Below the pieces are notes generated by a model that saw nothing but the letters and a program-made list of their open reading frames with translations, was not told the DNA's origin and made no database searches. From assembly GCF_000425745.1 (NCBI RefSeq), contig NZ_AUEA01000010.1, positions 124,001 through 188,000 on the forward strand: a stretch of DNA of 64,000 nucleotides, written 5' to 3'. Below, one piece after another: positions 40,504-49,768 of the stretch (the stretch's first letter is position 1; the number at the start of each line of letters is the position of its first letter). Made by a program: the position numbers and the translations under genes. The DNA comes from Pseudomonas cremoricolorata DSM 17059 = NBRC 16634 (GTDB lineage: Bacteria > Pseudomonadota > Gammaproteobacteria > Pseudomonadales > Pseudomonadaceae).

Positions 40504-42492
40504 ATGCGTTATTTGCTGATTTTCCTGTGGGGCTGCATGCCCCTGCTGGCCCAGGCGGTCGGATTCGACAACGCCACCACGCGGCTGGAGCTGGGCCGGG
40601 CCTTGCAGGTGTTCGAAGACCGCGGCGGTGCGAGCACCATCGATGAGGTCAGCGCGCCACGCTTTCGCGGCTTTCGCCAACAGGACCGCGACGTGCTCAA
40701 TGCCGGCTATTCACGCTCGGTGTTCTGGCTCAAGGTGCCGCTGACCTACAGCGAAGGGCCGGGCAGCCCGCAAAAGCAATGGCTGCTTGAACTGGCGTAT
40801 CCGCCGCTCGATCACCTCGAGCTGTACCTGCCCGATGGCCAGGGCGGCTACCGGCTGGCACAGCGCACAGGCGACGCCTTGCCCTACGCCAGCCGGCAGA
40901 TCCGCCAGGATGCCTACCTGTTCGACCTGCCGCTGCGCCCGGGTCACACCACCACCGTCTACCTGCGCATCCACAGCGAAGGCTCGCTGCAGGCGCCGTT
41001 GACCCTGTGGTCGGCGCATGCCTACATCGAGCAGCAGCCCAGCCGTCTGTATGTGCTGGGGATGATCTACGGCGTGCTGCTGGTGATGCTGGTGTACAAC
41101 TTCTTCCTGTACGTCAGCGTGCGTGATGTCGCCTATCTCTACTACATCCTCTATATCGCCGCGTTCGGGCTGTACCAAGTGTCGGTCAACGGGGCCGGCG
41201 TCGCCTACCTGTGGCCCGACAACCCTTGGTGGGCGAATGCCGCGACACCCTTTTTCATCGGCGCTGCGGGGCTGTTCGGTTGTCAGTTCGCCCGGCGCTT
41301 CCTGCAACTGGCGCGGATCAGCCAGATATACGACCGTCTGCTGCTCGGGCTGATGGCCGCTGCCGCGGTGGTCATGGCCATGGCGTTGCTGGCGCCTTAC
41401 GGCCTGGCGCTGCGCCTGGCGACCGGGCTGGCCCTGGCATTCACCCTGAGCATCTTCGCAGCAGGCCTGCTGGCCTGGTGGCGCGGGCTGCGGGTGGCGC
41501 GCTGGTTCATCATCGCCTGGTCGGCGTTTCTCTGCGGTGGGCTGATCAACTCCCTGATGGTGCTGGGCTACCTGCCCAACGTGTTCCTGACCATGTACGC
41601 CAGCCAGCTTGGCTCGGCGCTGGAGGTGGCGTTGTTGTCGCTGGCGCTGGCCGACCGCATCAACGGCATGCGCGACGAGCAGGCGCGCACCCTGCGTGAA
41701 ACCGGCGCCACGCTCGAGCAGCTCAACCAGCAACTGGCGCGCAGCAATCGGCTCAAGGATGAATTCCTCGCCACCGTCAGCCACGAGCTGCGCACGCCGA
41801 TGAACGGCGTGGTCGGTTCGCTGGAACTGCTGCACTCACCCTCGCTCAGCGCCGAGCAGGCGCAGTTCCACCGCAGCGCCAGCGCCGCTGCCCACGACAT
41901 GCTGGCCATGGTCGATGACCTACTGGTGCTGACCGAGCTGCAGGCCGGGCGCCTGCACGCCCAGGCGCTGCCATTCCATCTTGGTCGACTGCTGCAAGAA
42001 CTGCGCGCCCGCTACGCCAGCCAGGCATTGGGAAAAGGGCTGTACCTGAGCCTCGACCTCAGCCCGGAACTGCCCGAATACCTCTTGGGCGATGCGCAGA
42101 AACTGACGCGCTGTCTGGCCTGCCTGCTCGACAACGCCCTGAAGTTCACCGCCCAAGGCGGGGTGATGGTGCAGGTGCGTGGCCGTCGCACCGGGCCTGA
42201 CCGCGTGGCCTTGACCTTCAGCGTGATCGACAGCGGCATTGGCTTCGCCGATCTCGATCAGGCCAGCCTGTATCAGCGCTTTTTCCAGGTCGATGGTTCC
42301 ACCACCCGCCAACACGGCGGCCTGGGCATTGGCCTGGCGATCTGCCGACAGATGGGCGAGTTGCTCGGCGCGCGGCTGTCACAGGTATCGACCCCAGGCA
42401 AGGGCAGTCGCTTCGAGCTGAGCCTGAGCCTGGCGGTGGTGCAGGGGCGGGTGCCGCAGGTAGAGGAGGCGCAGCGCCGCGGACGCTTCTAG
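40504..42492 (+). CDS. LadS-like hybrid-less sensor histidine kinase (7TM-DISM)
   Basis: A 662-residue inner-membrane kinase. It has a signal peptide ending AQA, a periplasmic 7TMR-DISMED2 domain (about 30-165), seven membrane segments (about 170-395), then HisKA with H427 in FLATVSHELRTP and a HATPase domain with LLDNALKFT, DSGIGF and GGLGIGLAICRQM. It lies beside thiD, as ladS does in P. aeruginosa, where LadS feeds the GacS/RsmA biofilm switch. P. aeruginosa LadS is 795 residues with a C-terminal receiver domain; this protein stops after the ATPase domain. Confidence 0.85.
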   Translation: MRYLLIFLWGCMPLLAQAVGFDNATTRLELGRALQVFEDRGGASTIDEVSAPRFRGFRQQDRDVLNAGYSRSVFWLKVPLTYSEGPGSPQKQWLLELAYPPLDHLELYLPDGQGGYRLAQRTGDALPYASRQIRQDAYLFDLPLRPGHTTTVYLRIHSEGSLQAPLTLWSAHAYIEQQPSRLYVLGMIYGVLLVMLVYNFFLYVSVRDVAYLYYILYIAAFGLYQVSVNGAGVAYLWPDNPWWANAATPFFIGAAGLFGCQFARRFLQLARISQIYDRLLLGLMAAAAVVMAMALLAPYGLALRLATGLALAFTLSIFAAGLLAWWRGLRVARWFIIAWSAFLCGGLINSLMVLGYLPNVFLTMYASQLGSALEVALLSLALADRINGMRDEQARTLRETGATLEQLNQQLARSNRLKDEFLATVSHELRTPMNGVVGSLELLHSPSLSAEQAQFHRSASAAAHDMLAMVDDLLVLTELQAGRLHAQALPFHLGRLLQELRARYASQALGKGLYLSLDLSPELPEYLLGDAQKLTRCLACLLDNALKFTAQGGVMVQVRGRRTGPDRVALTFSVIDSGIGFADLDQASLYQRFFQVDGSTTRQHGGLGIGLAICRQMGELLGARLSQVSTPGKGSRFELSLSLAVVQGRVPQVEEAQRRGRF

Positions 42493-42551
42493 GCTATATC
42501 GGACCGGCCGCACGCAACGGCCGCGAGCATGCGCATCGATTGGAGGCGCCC

Positions 42552-44204
42552 ATGAACCTGCACGCATTCGCCGAAACCCACACCGTCAGCAACCAGCCGC
42601 CGCCGCTGGATGGCGCCAACCTGTACCGCATCGATTTGCCCTTGCAGCACTGGGCGCGGCACTTCGGCGCTGGCTGGGCCGAGGCGCGCATCGAAGCCTA
42701 TGGCGCGCTGGCGGGCGGCCCGCTGATGGCCGCGGGATTTCTTGCCGAGGCCAATCCTCCGCAGTTTCACAGCCATGATCGCTATGGGCACCGCATCGAC
42801 CTGGTCGAGTTTCACCCGGCCTATCACCTGCTGATGCGCACGGCCATCGAACATGGCCTGCCGTCGCTGCCCTGGAGCGAACCCGGCCCCGGCGCGCACG
42901 TCGCCCGCGCGGCCATGACCTACCTGCACAGCCAGGCCGAAGCCGCCAGTGGTTGCCCGTTGACCATGACCTTCGCCGCCGTTCCGGCGCTGCGTCGCCA
43001 AGCGTCGTTGGCCGCCTACTGGGTGCCCAAGGCGCTGGCCCGCGAGTACGACCCACGCAACCTCGGCGACCGGCACAAGGCTGGCGTGACGCTGGGCATG
43101 GCCATGACCGAAAAGCAGGGCGGCAGTGACGTGCGCGCCAACACCACCCGGGCCTTCCCCGTGGCGGCCAGCGGACCGGGCGAGGCCTACGAATTGCTTG
43201 GGCACAAGTGGTTCTGCTCGGCGCCGATGTGCGATGCCTTCCTCACCCTGGCGCAGACCGAACAGGGCCTGAGCTGCTTTCTGCTACCCCGCCATCGCCC
43301 TGACGACAGCCGCAACGAGCTGTACATCCAGCGCCTGAAGAACAAACTCGGCAACCGCGCCAATGCGTCGTGCGAAGTGGAATTTCGCGGCGCCCTGGCG
43401 TGGATGCTCGGTGAGGAGGGTCGGGGCATCGCCACCATTCTGGAAATGGTCGGCATGACCCGCTTCGACTGCATGGTCGGCTCCAGCGCCCTGATGCGCC
43501 AGGCGCTGACCCAGGCCAGCCACCACTGCGCCCACCGCACGGTCAGCGGACGCCTGCTCAGCGAGCAGCCGCTGATGCAGAACGTGCTCGCCGATCTGGC
43601 CCTGGAAAGCGAAGCGGCACTGGCCCTGAGCCTGCGCATGGCCCAGGCGCTGGATCGACCGGATGACCCCCGGCAGCGGCTATTCGCCCGCCTGATGACT
43701 GCCGTGGGCAAGTACTGGGTGTGCAAGCGTGCCCCGGCGATGATCAACGAGGCGGCTGAGTGCATGGGCGGGGCGGGCTACATCGAAGACAGCATCCTGC
43801 CGCGGCTGTACCGCGAAGCGCCGGTCAACTCCACCTGGGAAGGCTCGGGCAACGTGCAGTGCCTCGATGTGCTGCGTGCGCTGGGCAAGGAAGATGGCGT
43901 ACGCGAGGCGTTGTTCGACGAGCTGGGTGACGGGCACGGCGACCGCCGCCTGGCGGCGCACATCGAGCGCCTGCGCCAGGCGCTGGATGACCCCGCCGAG
44001 CTGCCTTCCCGCGCCCGGCGACTGAGCGAAGACATCGCCCTGGCGGTGCAGGCCAGGCTGCTGCTCGAGGGTGGCAGCAGTACCGTCAGCGAAGCGTTCA
44101 TCGGCAGCCGCCTCGACGCTGGCGGGCGGCTCTACGGCACCCTGCCGCGTGGTACTGACCTCGCCGCACTGGTGGCGCGAGCGACACCGCCCTGGCCGCT
44201 CTGA
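42552..44204 (+). CDS. AidB-like acyl-CoA dehydrogenase
   Basis: A 550-residue FAD flavoprotein of the acyl-CoA dehydrogenase superfamily. GMAMTEKQGGSDVRANTT and HKWFCSAPMCDAFL match AidB, the alkylation-response protein that protects DNA, better than typical ACADs. MGGAGYIEDSILPRLYREAPVNSTWEGSGNV contains the helix with the usual catalytic Glu. A GGAGG ribosome binding site 7 bp before 42552 fixes the start. True activity (dehydrogenase or DNA protection) is uncertain. Confidence 0.88.
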   Translation: MNLHAFAETHTVSNQPPPLDGANLYRIDLPLQHWARHFGAGWAEARIEAYGALAGGPLMAAGFLAEANPPQFHSHDRYGHRIDLVEFHPAYHLLMRTAIEHGLPSLPWSEPGPGAHVARAAMTYLHSQAEAASGCPLTMTFAAVPALRRQASLAAYWVPKALAREYDPRNLGDRHKAGVTLGMAMTEKQGGSDVRANTTRAFPVAASGPGEAYELLGHKWFCSAPMCDAFLTLAQTEQGLSCFLLPRHRPDDSRNELYIQRLKNKLGNRANASCEVEFRGALAWMLGEEGRGIATILEMVGMTRFDCMVGSSALMRQALTQASHHCAHRTVSGRLLSEQPLMQNVLADLALESEAALALSLRMAQALDRPDDPRQRLFARLMTAVGKYWVCKRAPAMINEAAECMGGAGYIEDSILPRLYREAPVNSTWEGSGNVQCLDVLRALGKEDGVREALFDELGDGHGDRRLAAHIERLRQALDDPAELPSRARRLSEDIALAVQARLLLEGGSSTVSEAFIGSRLDAGGRLYGTLPRGTDLAALVARATPPWPL

Positions 44205-44282
44205 CAAGCAGGCACTGGGGGTGTATTTCCCGGCGAACCGAGGCAAGATGAGTGCCCTGCATGTCCAGACAGGATGCCCAGC

Positions 44283-45746
44283 GTGAGCCAAGCGTTTGAA
44301 GTCGTAGATACCCCCGAACAGGCCGTCGACCGTCTGGCGGCCCTGCATGAACAGGCCACCGGCGCCCTCAGCGCAGCCCTCAAGCGCTACCTCAAGGACC
44401 GTTCCGAACCCAGCCCCAGCGAACGCGCGCTGTACCGCTACCCGGCCCTGCGCCTGACCTACTACAGCCAAGGTGAAGTCGCCGCCACTACCCGCGCCTA
44501 CGCCAAGGTTCAGGTGGCCGGCACCTACAGCGTCACCGTGACCCAGCCGGAAGCCTTCCGTGGCTACCTGCTCGACCAGTTGCGCCCATTGATGGACGAC
44601 TACACGGTGACCGTGGAAGTCGGCATGAGCGAGCAGAGCATTCCCTACCCCTATGTGGTCGACCAGGGCGACGAGCTGGCCGGCAGCGGCATCACCGCAG
44701 CGGCGCTGGCGCGGGTCTTCCCCAGCACCGACCTGTCGGCAGCCACCGATGACATCGCCGATGGCCTGTGGGACTGGGGCAACGCCGAGGCCCTGCCGCT
44801 GGCGCTGTTCGACGCCGCACGGGTGGATTTCTCGCTGCGTCGCCTGGTGCATTACACCGGTAGCGACTGGCGCCACGTGCAGCCGTGGATCCTGCTGACC
44901 AACTACCACCGCTATGTCGACCAGTTCATCGCCCACGGCCTCGAGCAACTGCGCCACGACCCGCGTTTCGTGCGCATGGTGCTGCCCGGCAACGTGGTGA
45001 TCGACAACACCATGGCCGACGAAGAGGTCCAGGGGCTGGTCGCCAGCGTGGTCTGGCACCGCTACCAGATGCCGGCCTATCACCTGATCGCCGCCGATGG
45101 CGATGGCATCACCCTGGTCAACATCGGCGTCGGCCCGTCCAACGCCAAGAACATCACCGACCACCTCGCCGTGCTGCGTCCGCACTGCTGGCTGATGATC
45201 GGCCACTGCGGCGGCCTGCGCCAATCGCAGACCATCGGCGACTACGTGCTGGCCCACGCCTACATGCGCCGTGACGGCATTCTCGACCGCGTGGTGCCGC
45301 CGAACATTCCCATCCCCGCACTGGCCGAGGTGCAGATGGCCTTGCAGGAAGCGGCGGCGCAGATCACCGGCGAGCGTGGCGATGAACTGAAAAAACGCCT
45401 GCGCACCGGCACCGTGCTGACCTACGACGACCGCAACTGGGAGCTGCGCTGGGCTCAGGAGCGGCCGCTGATCAACCTCTCCCGCGCCGTTGCGGTGGAC
45501 ATGGAAAGCGGCACCATCGCAGCCCAGGGCTATCGCCTGCGGGTGCCATACGGCACCTTGCTGTGCGTATCGGACAAACCCCTGCACAGCGAAATCAAGC
45601 TGCCCGGTTCGGCCAACGCGTTCTACAACCGCGCGGTGAGCCAGCACCTGAAGATCGGCATCGCTGCCCTCGACCTGCTGCGCACCGAGCTCAACTCGCT
45701 GCACTCGCGTAAACTGCGCAGCTTCGATGAGCCGCCGTTCCGCTGA
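44283..45746 (+). CDS. amn: AMP nucleosidase
   Basis: Hydrolyses AMP to adenine and ribose 5-phosphate. About 487 residues with an N-terminal Amn domain (about 1-170) and a C-terminal nucleoside-phosphorylase fold (LINIGVGPSNAKNITDHLAVL-type segment, MIGHCGGLRQSQTIGDYVL and AVDMESGTIAAQGYRLRVPYG). The GTG at 44283 has AGGA 8 bp upstream; an in-frame ATG at 44274 is possible but would sit directly on that site. Next to rluE, as in P. aeruginosa. Confidence 0.94.
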   Translation: MSQAFEVVDTPEQAVDRLAALHEQATGALSAALKRYLKDRSEPSPSERALYRYPALRLTYYSQGEVAATTRAYAKVQVAGTYSVTVTQPEAFRGYLLDQLRPLMDDYTVTVEVGMSEQSIPYPYVVDQGDELAGSGITAAALARVFPSTDLSAATDDIADGLWDWGNAEALPLALFDAARVDFSLRRLVHYTGSDWRHVQPWILLTNYHRYVDQFIAHGLEQLRHDPRFVRMVLPGNVVIDNTMADEEVQGLVASVVWHRYQMPAYHLIAADGDGITLVNIGVGPSNAKNITDHLAVLRPHCWLMIGHCGGLRQSQTIGDYVLAHAYMRRDGILDRVVPPNIPIPALAEVQMALQEAAAQITGERGDELKKRLRTGTVLTYDDRNWELRWAQERPLINLSRAVAVDMESGTIAAQGYRLRVPYGTLLCVSDKPLHSEIKLPGSANAFYNRAVSQHLKIGIAALDLLRTELNSLHSRKLRSFDEPPFR

Positions 45747-45752
45747 GGTTGC

Positions 45753-46382
45753 ATGCCCCCGCCGTCCCGTCCCACCCCGCGTCGCCCAGTGCCGCGGCCT
45801 GCTGCCCCACGGCGTCAGGCCAAGGCGCCGCCGGCCGAGCCGCGGCTGATTCTGCTTAATAAACCGTTCGACGTGCTGACCCAATTCAGCGACGGCGAAG
45901 GCCGCGCGACGCTCAAAGATTTCGTCGATATTCCCGGCATCTACCCGGCAGGACGCCTCGACCGTGACAGCGAAGGGCTGTTGCTGCTGACCAACGATGG
46001 CCGCTTGCAGGCGCGCATTGCTGACCCTAAGCACAAGTTGCCCAAAACCTACTGGGTGCAAGTGGAAGGTGAAGTGAGCCAGGCACAGTTGCAGCAATTG
46101 CGCGACGGCGTACAGCTCAACGACGGCCCGACCTTGCCCGCCCAGGCACGGCAACTGGACGAACCAGCACTGTGGCCACGCACGCCGCCGGTACGCTTTC
46201 GCAAGAGCGTGCCGACCTGCTGGCTGGAGCTGGTGATTCGTGAGGGGCGCAACCGCCAGGTGCGGCGCATGACTGCGGCGGTGGGGCTGCCGACCTTGCG
46301 TCTGGTGCGGGTGCGTATCGGTGACTGGGCGCTCGATGGCCTGGAGCCTGGCAGCTGGCGCGAAGTACCGGCCAGGCTGTAG
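45753..46382 (+). CDS. rluE: 23S rRNA pseudouridine synthase RluE
   Basis: RsuA-family pseudouridine synthase (position 2457 of 23S rRNA in E. coli). The 209 residues have a basic Pro-rich leader, then [16 protein letters not shown], the catalytic [17 protein letters not shown] with its Asp, [11 protein letters not shown] and [11 protein letters not shown]. No S4 domain is present, as in RluE. The gene follows amn after 6 bp. Confidence 0.92.
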   Translation: MPPPSRPTPRRPVPRPAAPRRQAKAPPAEPRLILLNKPFDVLTQFSDGEGRATLKDFVDIPGIYPAGRLDRDSEGLLLLTNDGRLQARIADPKHKLPKTYWVQVEGEVSQAQLQQLRDGVQLNDGPTLPAQARQLDEPALWPRTPPVRFRKSVPTCWLELVIREGRNRQVRRMTAAVGLPTLRLVRVRIGDWALDGLEPGSWREVPARL

Positions 46383-46386
46383 CCGT

Positions 46387-46596
46387 TCAGACGCCTTCGA
46401 TCAGCGCCACCGCCACGCTCTTGATGATGAACGCCAACACGCCCAGGCCGAGCACGCCGAACAGGATCAATGTGCCGAAGCGGCCCGCTTGCGACTTCTT
46501 CGCCAGGTCCCAGACGATGAAGCCCATGAAGCCGATCAGCACGCTGACCAGGATGATCATCATCCACTCTTCGAAAACCGCCGGGTCCATCGCCAT
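46387..46596 (-). CDS. DUF2788 family small membrane protein
   Basis: A 69-residue protein with two membrane segments (WMMIILVSVLIGFMGFIVWDLA and FGTLILFGVLGLGVLAFIIKSVAVALI). It belongs to the DUF2788 family of unknown function, common in Pseudomonas. Its stop lies 4 bp from the rluE stop (convergent). Confidence 0.85.
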   Translation of the reverse strand: MAMDPAVFEEWMMIILVSVLIGFMGFIVWDLAKKSQAGRFGTLILFGVLGLGVLAFIIKSVAVALIEGV

Positions 46597-46645
46597 GCTC
46601 CATCAGCCGTGAGTCGGCCGGCGAGTATACGCCGGCAGGGCTGAC

Positions 46646-47122
46646 TCAGCGCAGGTGGGTCAAGGGCATCTCGGTGCTGGCCAGCACCTGGTTGAGCACG
46701 AAACTGGAGCGCACGCTGGTGACCCCTTCGATGCGCGTCAGGCTGCCCAGCAGCAGTTTCTGGTAGTGGTCCATGTCCGGCACCACCACCTTGAGCTGGT
46801 AGTCGGCGTCCATACCGGTGACCAGGCAGCACTCGAGCACCTGCGGCAGGCTGCGAATCGCCGCCTCGAAGGTTTCGAAGCGCTCCGGGGTGTGGCGGTC
46901 CATGCCGATCAGCACATAGGCGGTCAGGCTCAGGCCGAGCTTCTTGCGGTCGAGCAACGCGACCTGGCGCGAGATATAGCCGTCGTCTTCCAGCTGCTTG
47001 ACCCGCCGCGAACAGGGCGAGGGCGACAGGCCGATGCGCTCGGCCAATTCCTGGTTGGAAATCCGCGCATCGCGCTGCAATTCGGCGAGGATGCTCAGGT
47101 CATAACGGTCGAGTTTGCTCAT
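46646..47122 (-). CDS. Lrp/AsnC family transcriptional regulator
   Basis: A 158-residue regulator with an N-terminal helix-turn-helix (DLSILAELQRDARISNQELAERIGLSPSPCSRRVKQLEDDGYI) and a C-terminal RAM/AsnC ligand-binding domain (VLIGMDRHTPERFETFEAAI, VTGMDADYQLKVVVPD). Lrp-family proteins sense amino acids and often regulate themselves. A palindromic site between 47176 and 47213 lies upstream of its start. The effector is unknown. Confidence 0.92.
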   Translation of the reverse strand: MSKLDRYDLSILAELQRDARISNQELAERIGLSPSPCSRRVKQLEDDGYISRQVALLDRKKLGLSLTAYVLIGMDRHTPERFETFEAAIRSLPQVLECCLVTGMDADYQLKVVVPDMDHYQKLLLGSLTRIEGVTSVRSSFVLNQVLASTEMPLTHLR

Positions 47123-47175
47123 GTATAAGGCCTTTTCTTTTCGGATTGCCGCGAATTATCAATAGAGAGTTAAAA

Positions 47176-47213
47176 ATTGCGAAAGTGCTATTTATCTGAG
47201 CAATATTCGCAAT
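47176..47213. promoter_or_regulatory. Palindromic operator upstream of the Lrp-family gene
   Basis: ATTGCGAA and TTCGCAAT are perfect 8-base arms 22 bases apart, in an AT-rich stretch 54 bp before the regulator's ATG. This is consistent with self-control by the Lrp-family protein and possible control of the rightward transcript. Binding is inferred. Confidence 0.5.
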
Positions 47214-47224
47214 CATCTGCCGGC

Positions 47225-47436
47225 AGCCTGGCGCTATCGTTATCCACAGAATCACTGCCCGGACATCAGTCCACAGCGAAGCGCCCTAGACGGGGCTTTG
47301 CGGCCAGCCATCCAATCGGATCGGCCAGGCCCCCGGGCTACACCGAGTCCACAAGACCCGGTGAGGTGAGCCGGTGTTATCCACGTCGAGCACGGACAAC
47401 CATTCAAGAGGGAGGCCCCGCAGGCCTCCCTTTTTT
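47225..47436 (+). ncRNA. Candidate structured small RNA or attenuator leader
   Basis: This interval has no reading frame I trust but is rich in RNA stems on the plus strand. One stem pairs GCGAAGCGCCC (47276-47286) with GGGGCTTTGC (47292-47301) with one bulge. A second (47341-47363) has CACCG/CGGTG and GTC/GAC. A strong intrinsic terminator follows at 47410-47436. With no same-strand gene upstream, the terminator must end a transcript begun here. I cannot match it to a known RNA. It could also be the attenuated leader of the 47517 gene. The 5' end is a guess. Confidence 0.4.
47410..47436 (+). terminator. Strong intrinsic terminator with no upstream plus-strand gene
   Basis: GGGAGGCC and GGCCTCCC form an 8-bp perfect stem with a 5-base loop, followed by T6. 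The nearest plus-strand gene upstream ends more than 1 kb away and the genes between run the other way. Confidence 0.85.
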
Positions 47437-47516
47437 CATGCCCAGGATTCATCGCGCGGGCGCAACGAACGCGTAGACTCAGCAGGCCTGTTGCCACTTT
47501 GCCTGAGAGAGACGCC

Positions 47517-48350
47517 ATGAAGCCACGCCGTGGGCTCGATGCCTGTATTGCCGTGTTCTGCCTGAGCCTGACCGCCAACGCCCTGGCGCTCGGCCCTGCA
47601 GATGCGTCTGGTGCCGGCCCTGGTGCAGGCCCAGACCGAGGCCCAGTGCCTGCAGGCCAGTCGCCGCTCAATAGCCGCGACGAAGTGCGCCAGACCCAAC
47701 CCCCCCGCCCAGGCTATTACCAGGACATCCCGCGACGAGACGGCGATTACCGCCGCTGGCAGGCCGGTGGTCCCGGCCAACGCCCGGGCGGCGAATGGCC
47801 CGGGCGTCCATCAGGGCATGGCGATGGCTGGGGTGGCGGCCCGCATTACCGGCCCGGTCAGCACATCGAGCGCTTCCCCGAGCGCTACTGGAAGATTCCT
47901 TACCGGGGTGATGAGTATTTCTATTCCGGCGGCTACTGGTATCGCCCCTATGGCAACGCCTACGTGGTGGTGACCCCGCCACGTGGCCTGCGCGTGGAAA
48001 TGCTGCCTGACTATGCCCAGGAGGTCTGGCTGGGCGGAAGGCCGCTGTTCGTGGTTGCCGACACCTACTATCAGTACCTGCCCGGCAGCGGTGAGTACGT
48101 GGTGGTCGACCCTGCAGCGCCTGCACCGCTGCCGGGTGGTGCGGCGATGATCGATCCGTACCCGCTCAGCGGGAAAAGCCCCGAGCAACAGCAGCAGGAC
48201 CGCTACCAGTGCTACCGCTGGGCGGTCAGCCAGACCGGCTTCGACCCGGCCAGCGCCAGCTACGCCCCGGCGCCGAGCGTGCTGCAGGGTTACCAGCAGG
48301 CCTTGGGTACGTGCCTGGCCAGTCGTGGTTACAGGCTCGACACGCCGTAA
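47517..48350 (+). CDS. Secreted Gly/Pro/Tyr-rich protein (DUF6515-like)
   Basis: A 277-residue protein with a signal peptide ending LALA, a disordered Gly/Pro/Arg-rich region (about 30-110, HGDGWGGGPHYRPGQ) and a C-terminal fold with YFYSGGYWYRPYGNAYVVV, FVVADTYYQYLPGSGEYVVV and SYAPAPSVLQGYQQALGTCLASRGY. It resembles the DUF6515 family of exported proteins of unknown role. The start has a GAGAGAG ribosome binding site. Its 3' end overlaps the tail-to-tail Hsp70 gene by 22 bp. Confidence 0.82.
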   Translation: MKPRRGLDACIAVFCLSLTANALALGPADASGAGPGAGPDRGPVPAGQSPLNSRDEVRQTQPPRPGYYQDIPRRDGDYRRWQAGGPGQRPGGEWPGRPSGHGDGWGGGPHYRPGQHIERFPERYWKIPYRGDEYFYSGGYWYRPYGNAYVVVTPPRGLRVEMLPDYAQEVWLGGRPLFVVADTYYQYLPGSGEYVVVDPAAPAPLPGGAAMIDPYPLSGKSPEQQQQDRYQCYRWAVSQTGFDPASASYAPAPSVLQGYQQALGTCLASRGYRLDTP

Positions 48351-49606
48351 CGTTTGCGCGCTTCGATGGCCAGGCCGCTGCCGATGCTGCCGAAAATGTT
48401 GCCTTCGACATGGCGGGCATTGGGCAGCATGGCCGCGACGCTGTTGCGCAGCGCTGGAATACCGCTGGAGCCGCCGGTGAAGAACACCGTGTCGACCTGT
48501 TGTTCAGTGACGCCCGCCTTGTTCAGCAACTCGCTAACGCTACCGCGTACACGTTCCAGCAATCCCTCGATGGCGCTCTCGAACAGCGCGCGGGTCAGCT
48601 CGGCGGTCAGGCCCGCTTCGACCCGGCTCAGGTCGATCTGCCGCGTCGTGTGTTCGGTCAGGTCGATCTTGCTCGCTTCGACTTCCATCGCCAGCCAGTG
48701 CCCGGCGCGCTGTTCGATGAGGTTGAACAGGCGGTCGATGCCGAGGGTGTCTTCGATGTCGTAGCGCATGCTGCCCAGCGCCAGTTGCGACTTCTTCGAG
48801 TACAGCGCGTTGATGGTGTGCCAGGTCGCGAGGTTCAGGTGGTAGCTGGTCGGCATCAGCGCCTGGCTCTTCATCCGGCTGCCATAGCCGAACAGCGGCA
48901 TCACCCCTTGCAGACTCAGTTGCTTGTCGAAGTCGGTACCGCCGATGTGCACACCGCCGGTGGCGAGAATGTCGCTGTGGCGCTCGTCCTGGTGGTGACG
49001 CTCGGGCGACAGGCGAATCAGGCTGAAGTCCGAGGTACCGCCGCCGATGTCGACGATCAGCACCAGTTCTTCACGGCTGATGTTGGCTTCATAGTCGAAG
49101 GCCGCGGCGATCGGTTCGTACTGGAACGACACCTCCTTGAAGCCGATCTTGCGCGCCACCTCGGCCAGGGTGTCCTCGGCTTCCTGGTCGGCGGCCGGGT
49201 CTTCGTCGACGAAGAACACCGGGCGGCCCAGCACCACCTGCTCGAAGCTGCGCCCGGCGTTGGCTTCGGCGCGCTGCTTGAGTTCACCGATGAACATGCC
49301 GAGCAAGTCCTTGAACGGCAGTGCCGTGCCCAGCACGCTGGTGTCGTGCTTGATCAGCTTGGAGCCGAGCAAGCTTTTCAGCGAGCGCATGAGCCGGCCT
49401 TCATAGCCTTCCAGGTACTCGCCCAGGGCCTGGCGGCCGTAGACCGGGCGCCGTTCTTCGAGGTTGAAGAACACCACCGAAGGCAGGGTGATCTTGCCGT
49501 CCTCCAGCGCGATCAGCGAGTCGACCCCGGGACGATGCCAGCCGACCGTGGAGTTGGAGGTGCCGAAGTCGATGCCGCAGGCGCGGGCCGGTGATACGTC
49601 AGACAT
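48329..49606 (-). CDS. YegD-type Hsp70 family protein
   Basis: A 425-residue DnaK-like ATPase. It has the Hsp70 ATPase motifs (CGIDFGTSNSTVGW near the start, IVDIGGGTSDFSL and FFTGGSSGIPALRN) but lacks the DnaK substrate-binding domain, matching YegD. It is the start of a chaperone neighbourhood: it diverges from cbpA-cbpM. Role as an unusual chaperone is inferred. Confidence 0.9.
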   Translation of the reverse strand: MSDVSPARACGIDFGTSNSTVGWHRPGVDSLIALEDGKITLPSVVFFNLEERRPVYGRQALGEYLEGYEGRLMRSLKSLLGSKLIKHDTSVLGTALPFKDLLGMFIGELKQRAEANAGRSFEQVVLGRPVFFVDEDPAADQEAEDTLAEVARKIGFKEVSFQYEPIAAAFDYEANISREELVLIVDIGGGTSDFSLIRLSPERHHQDERHSDILATGGVHIGGTDFDKQLSLQGVMPLFGYGSRMKSQALMPTSYHLNLATWHTINALYSKKSQLALGSMRYDIEDTLGIDRLFNLIEQRAGHWLAMEVEASKIDLTEHTTRQIDLSRVEAGLTAELTRALFESAIEGLLERVRGSVSELLNKAGVTEQQVDTVFFTGGSSGIPALRNSVAAMLPNARHVEGNIFGSIGSGLAIEARKRYGVSSL

Positions 49607-49703
49607 GAAGAAAAGCTTCCGGAGGCAAAACGGCCGCGCAGTGTATGCGAGTGCGCAGCTAAATCAAGACCGTCGATCTGCCTGGCAAAACCCCCAAGGT
49701 GAC

Positions 49704-49731
49704 CTTGAACGGCTATTCTTGGGCCTTATCT
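49704..49731 (+). promoter_or_regulatory. Heat-shock-like promoter for cbpA
   Basis: CTTGAA and CCTTATCT are separated by 14 bases, close to the sigma-32 pattern CTTGAA-N14-CCCCATNT. The same region can be read as a sigma-70 promoter (TTGAAC, 16-bp spacing, TATCTT). It lies 37 bp before the cbpA ATG. Confidence 0.5.
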
Positions 49732-49768
49732 TCAGTGGCAACACGTATTTCACATTGGTGACCCTTGG

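Noticed and set aside
43680..46154. An open frame of about 820 codons on the minus strand across the AidB-like gene, amn and rluE
   Set aside because: It runs antisense to three strongly supported genes and shows no domain pattern.
47225..47436. 6S RNA, RsmY/Z-type RNA or RNase P RNA at the orphan terminator
   Set aside because: The stretch lacks the long closing stem of 6S, the repeated GGA loops of Rsm RNAs and the conserved core of RNase P RNA.
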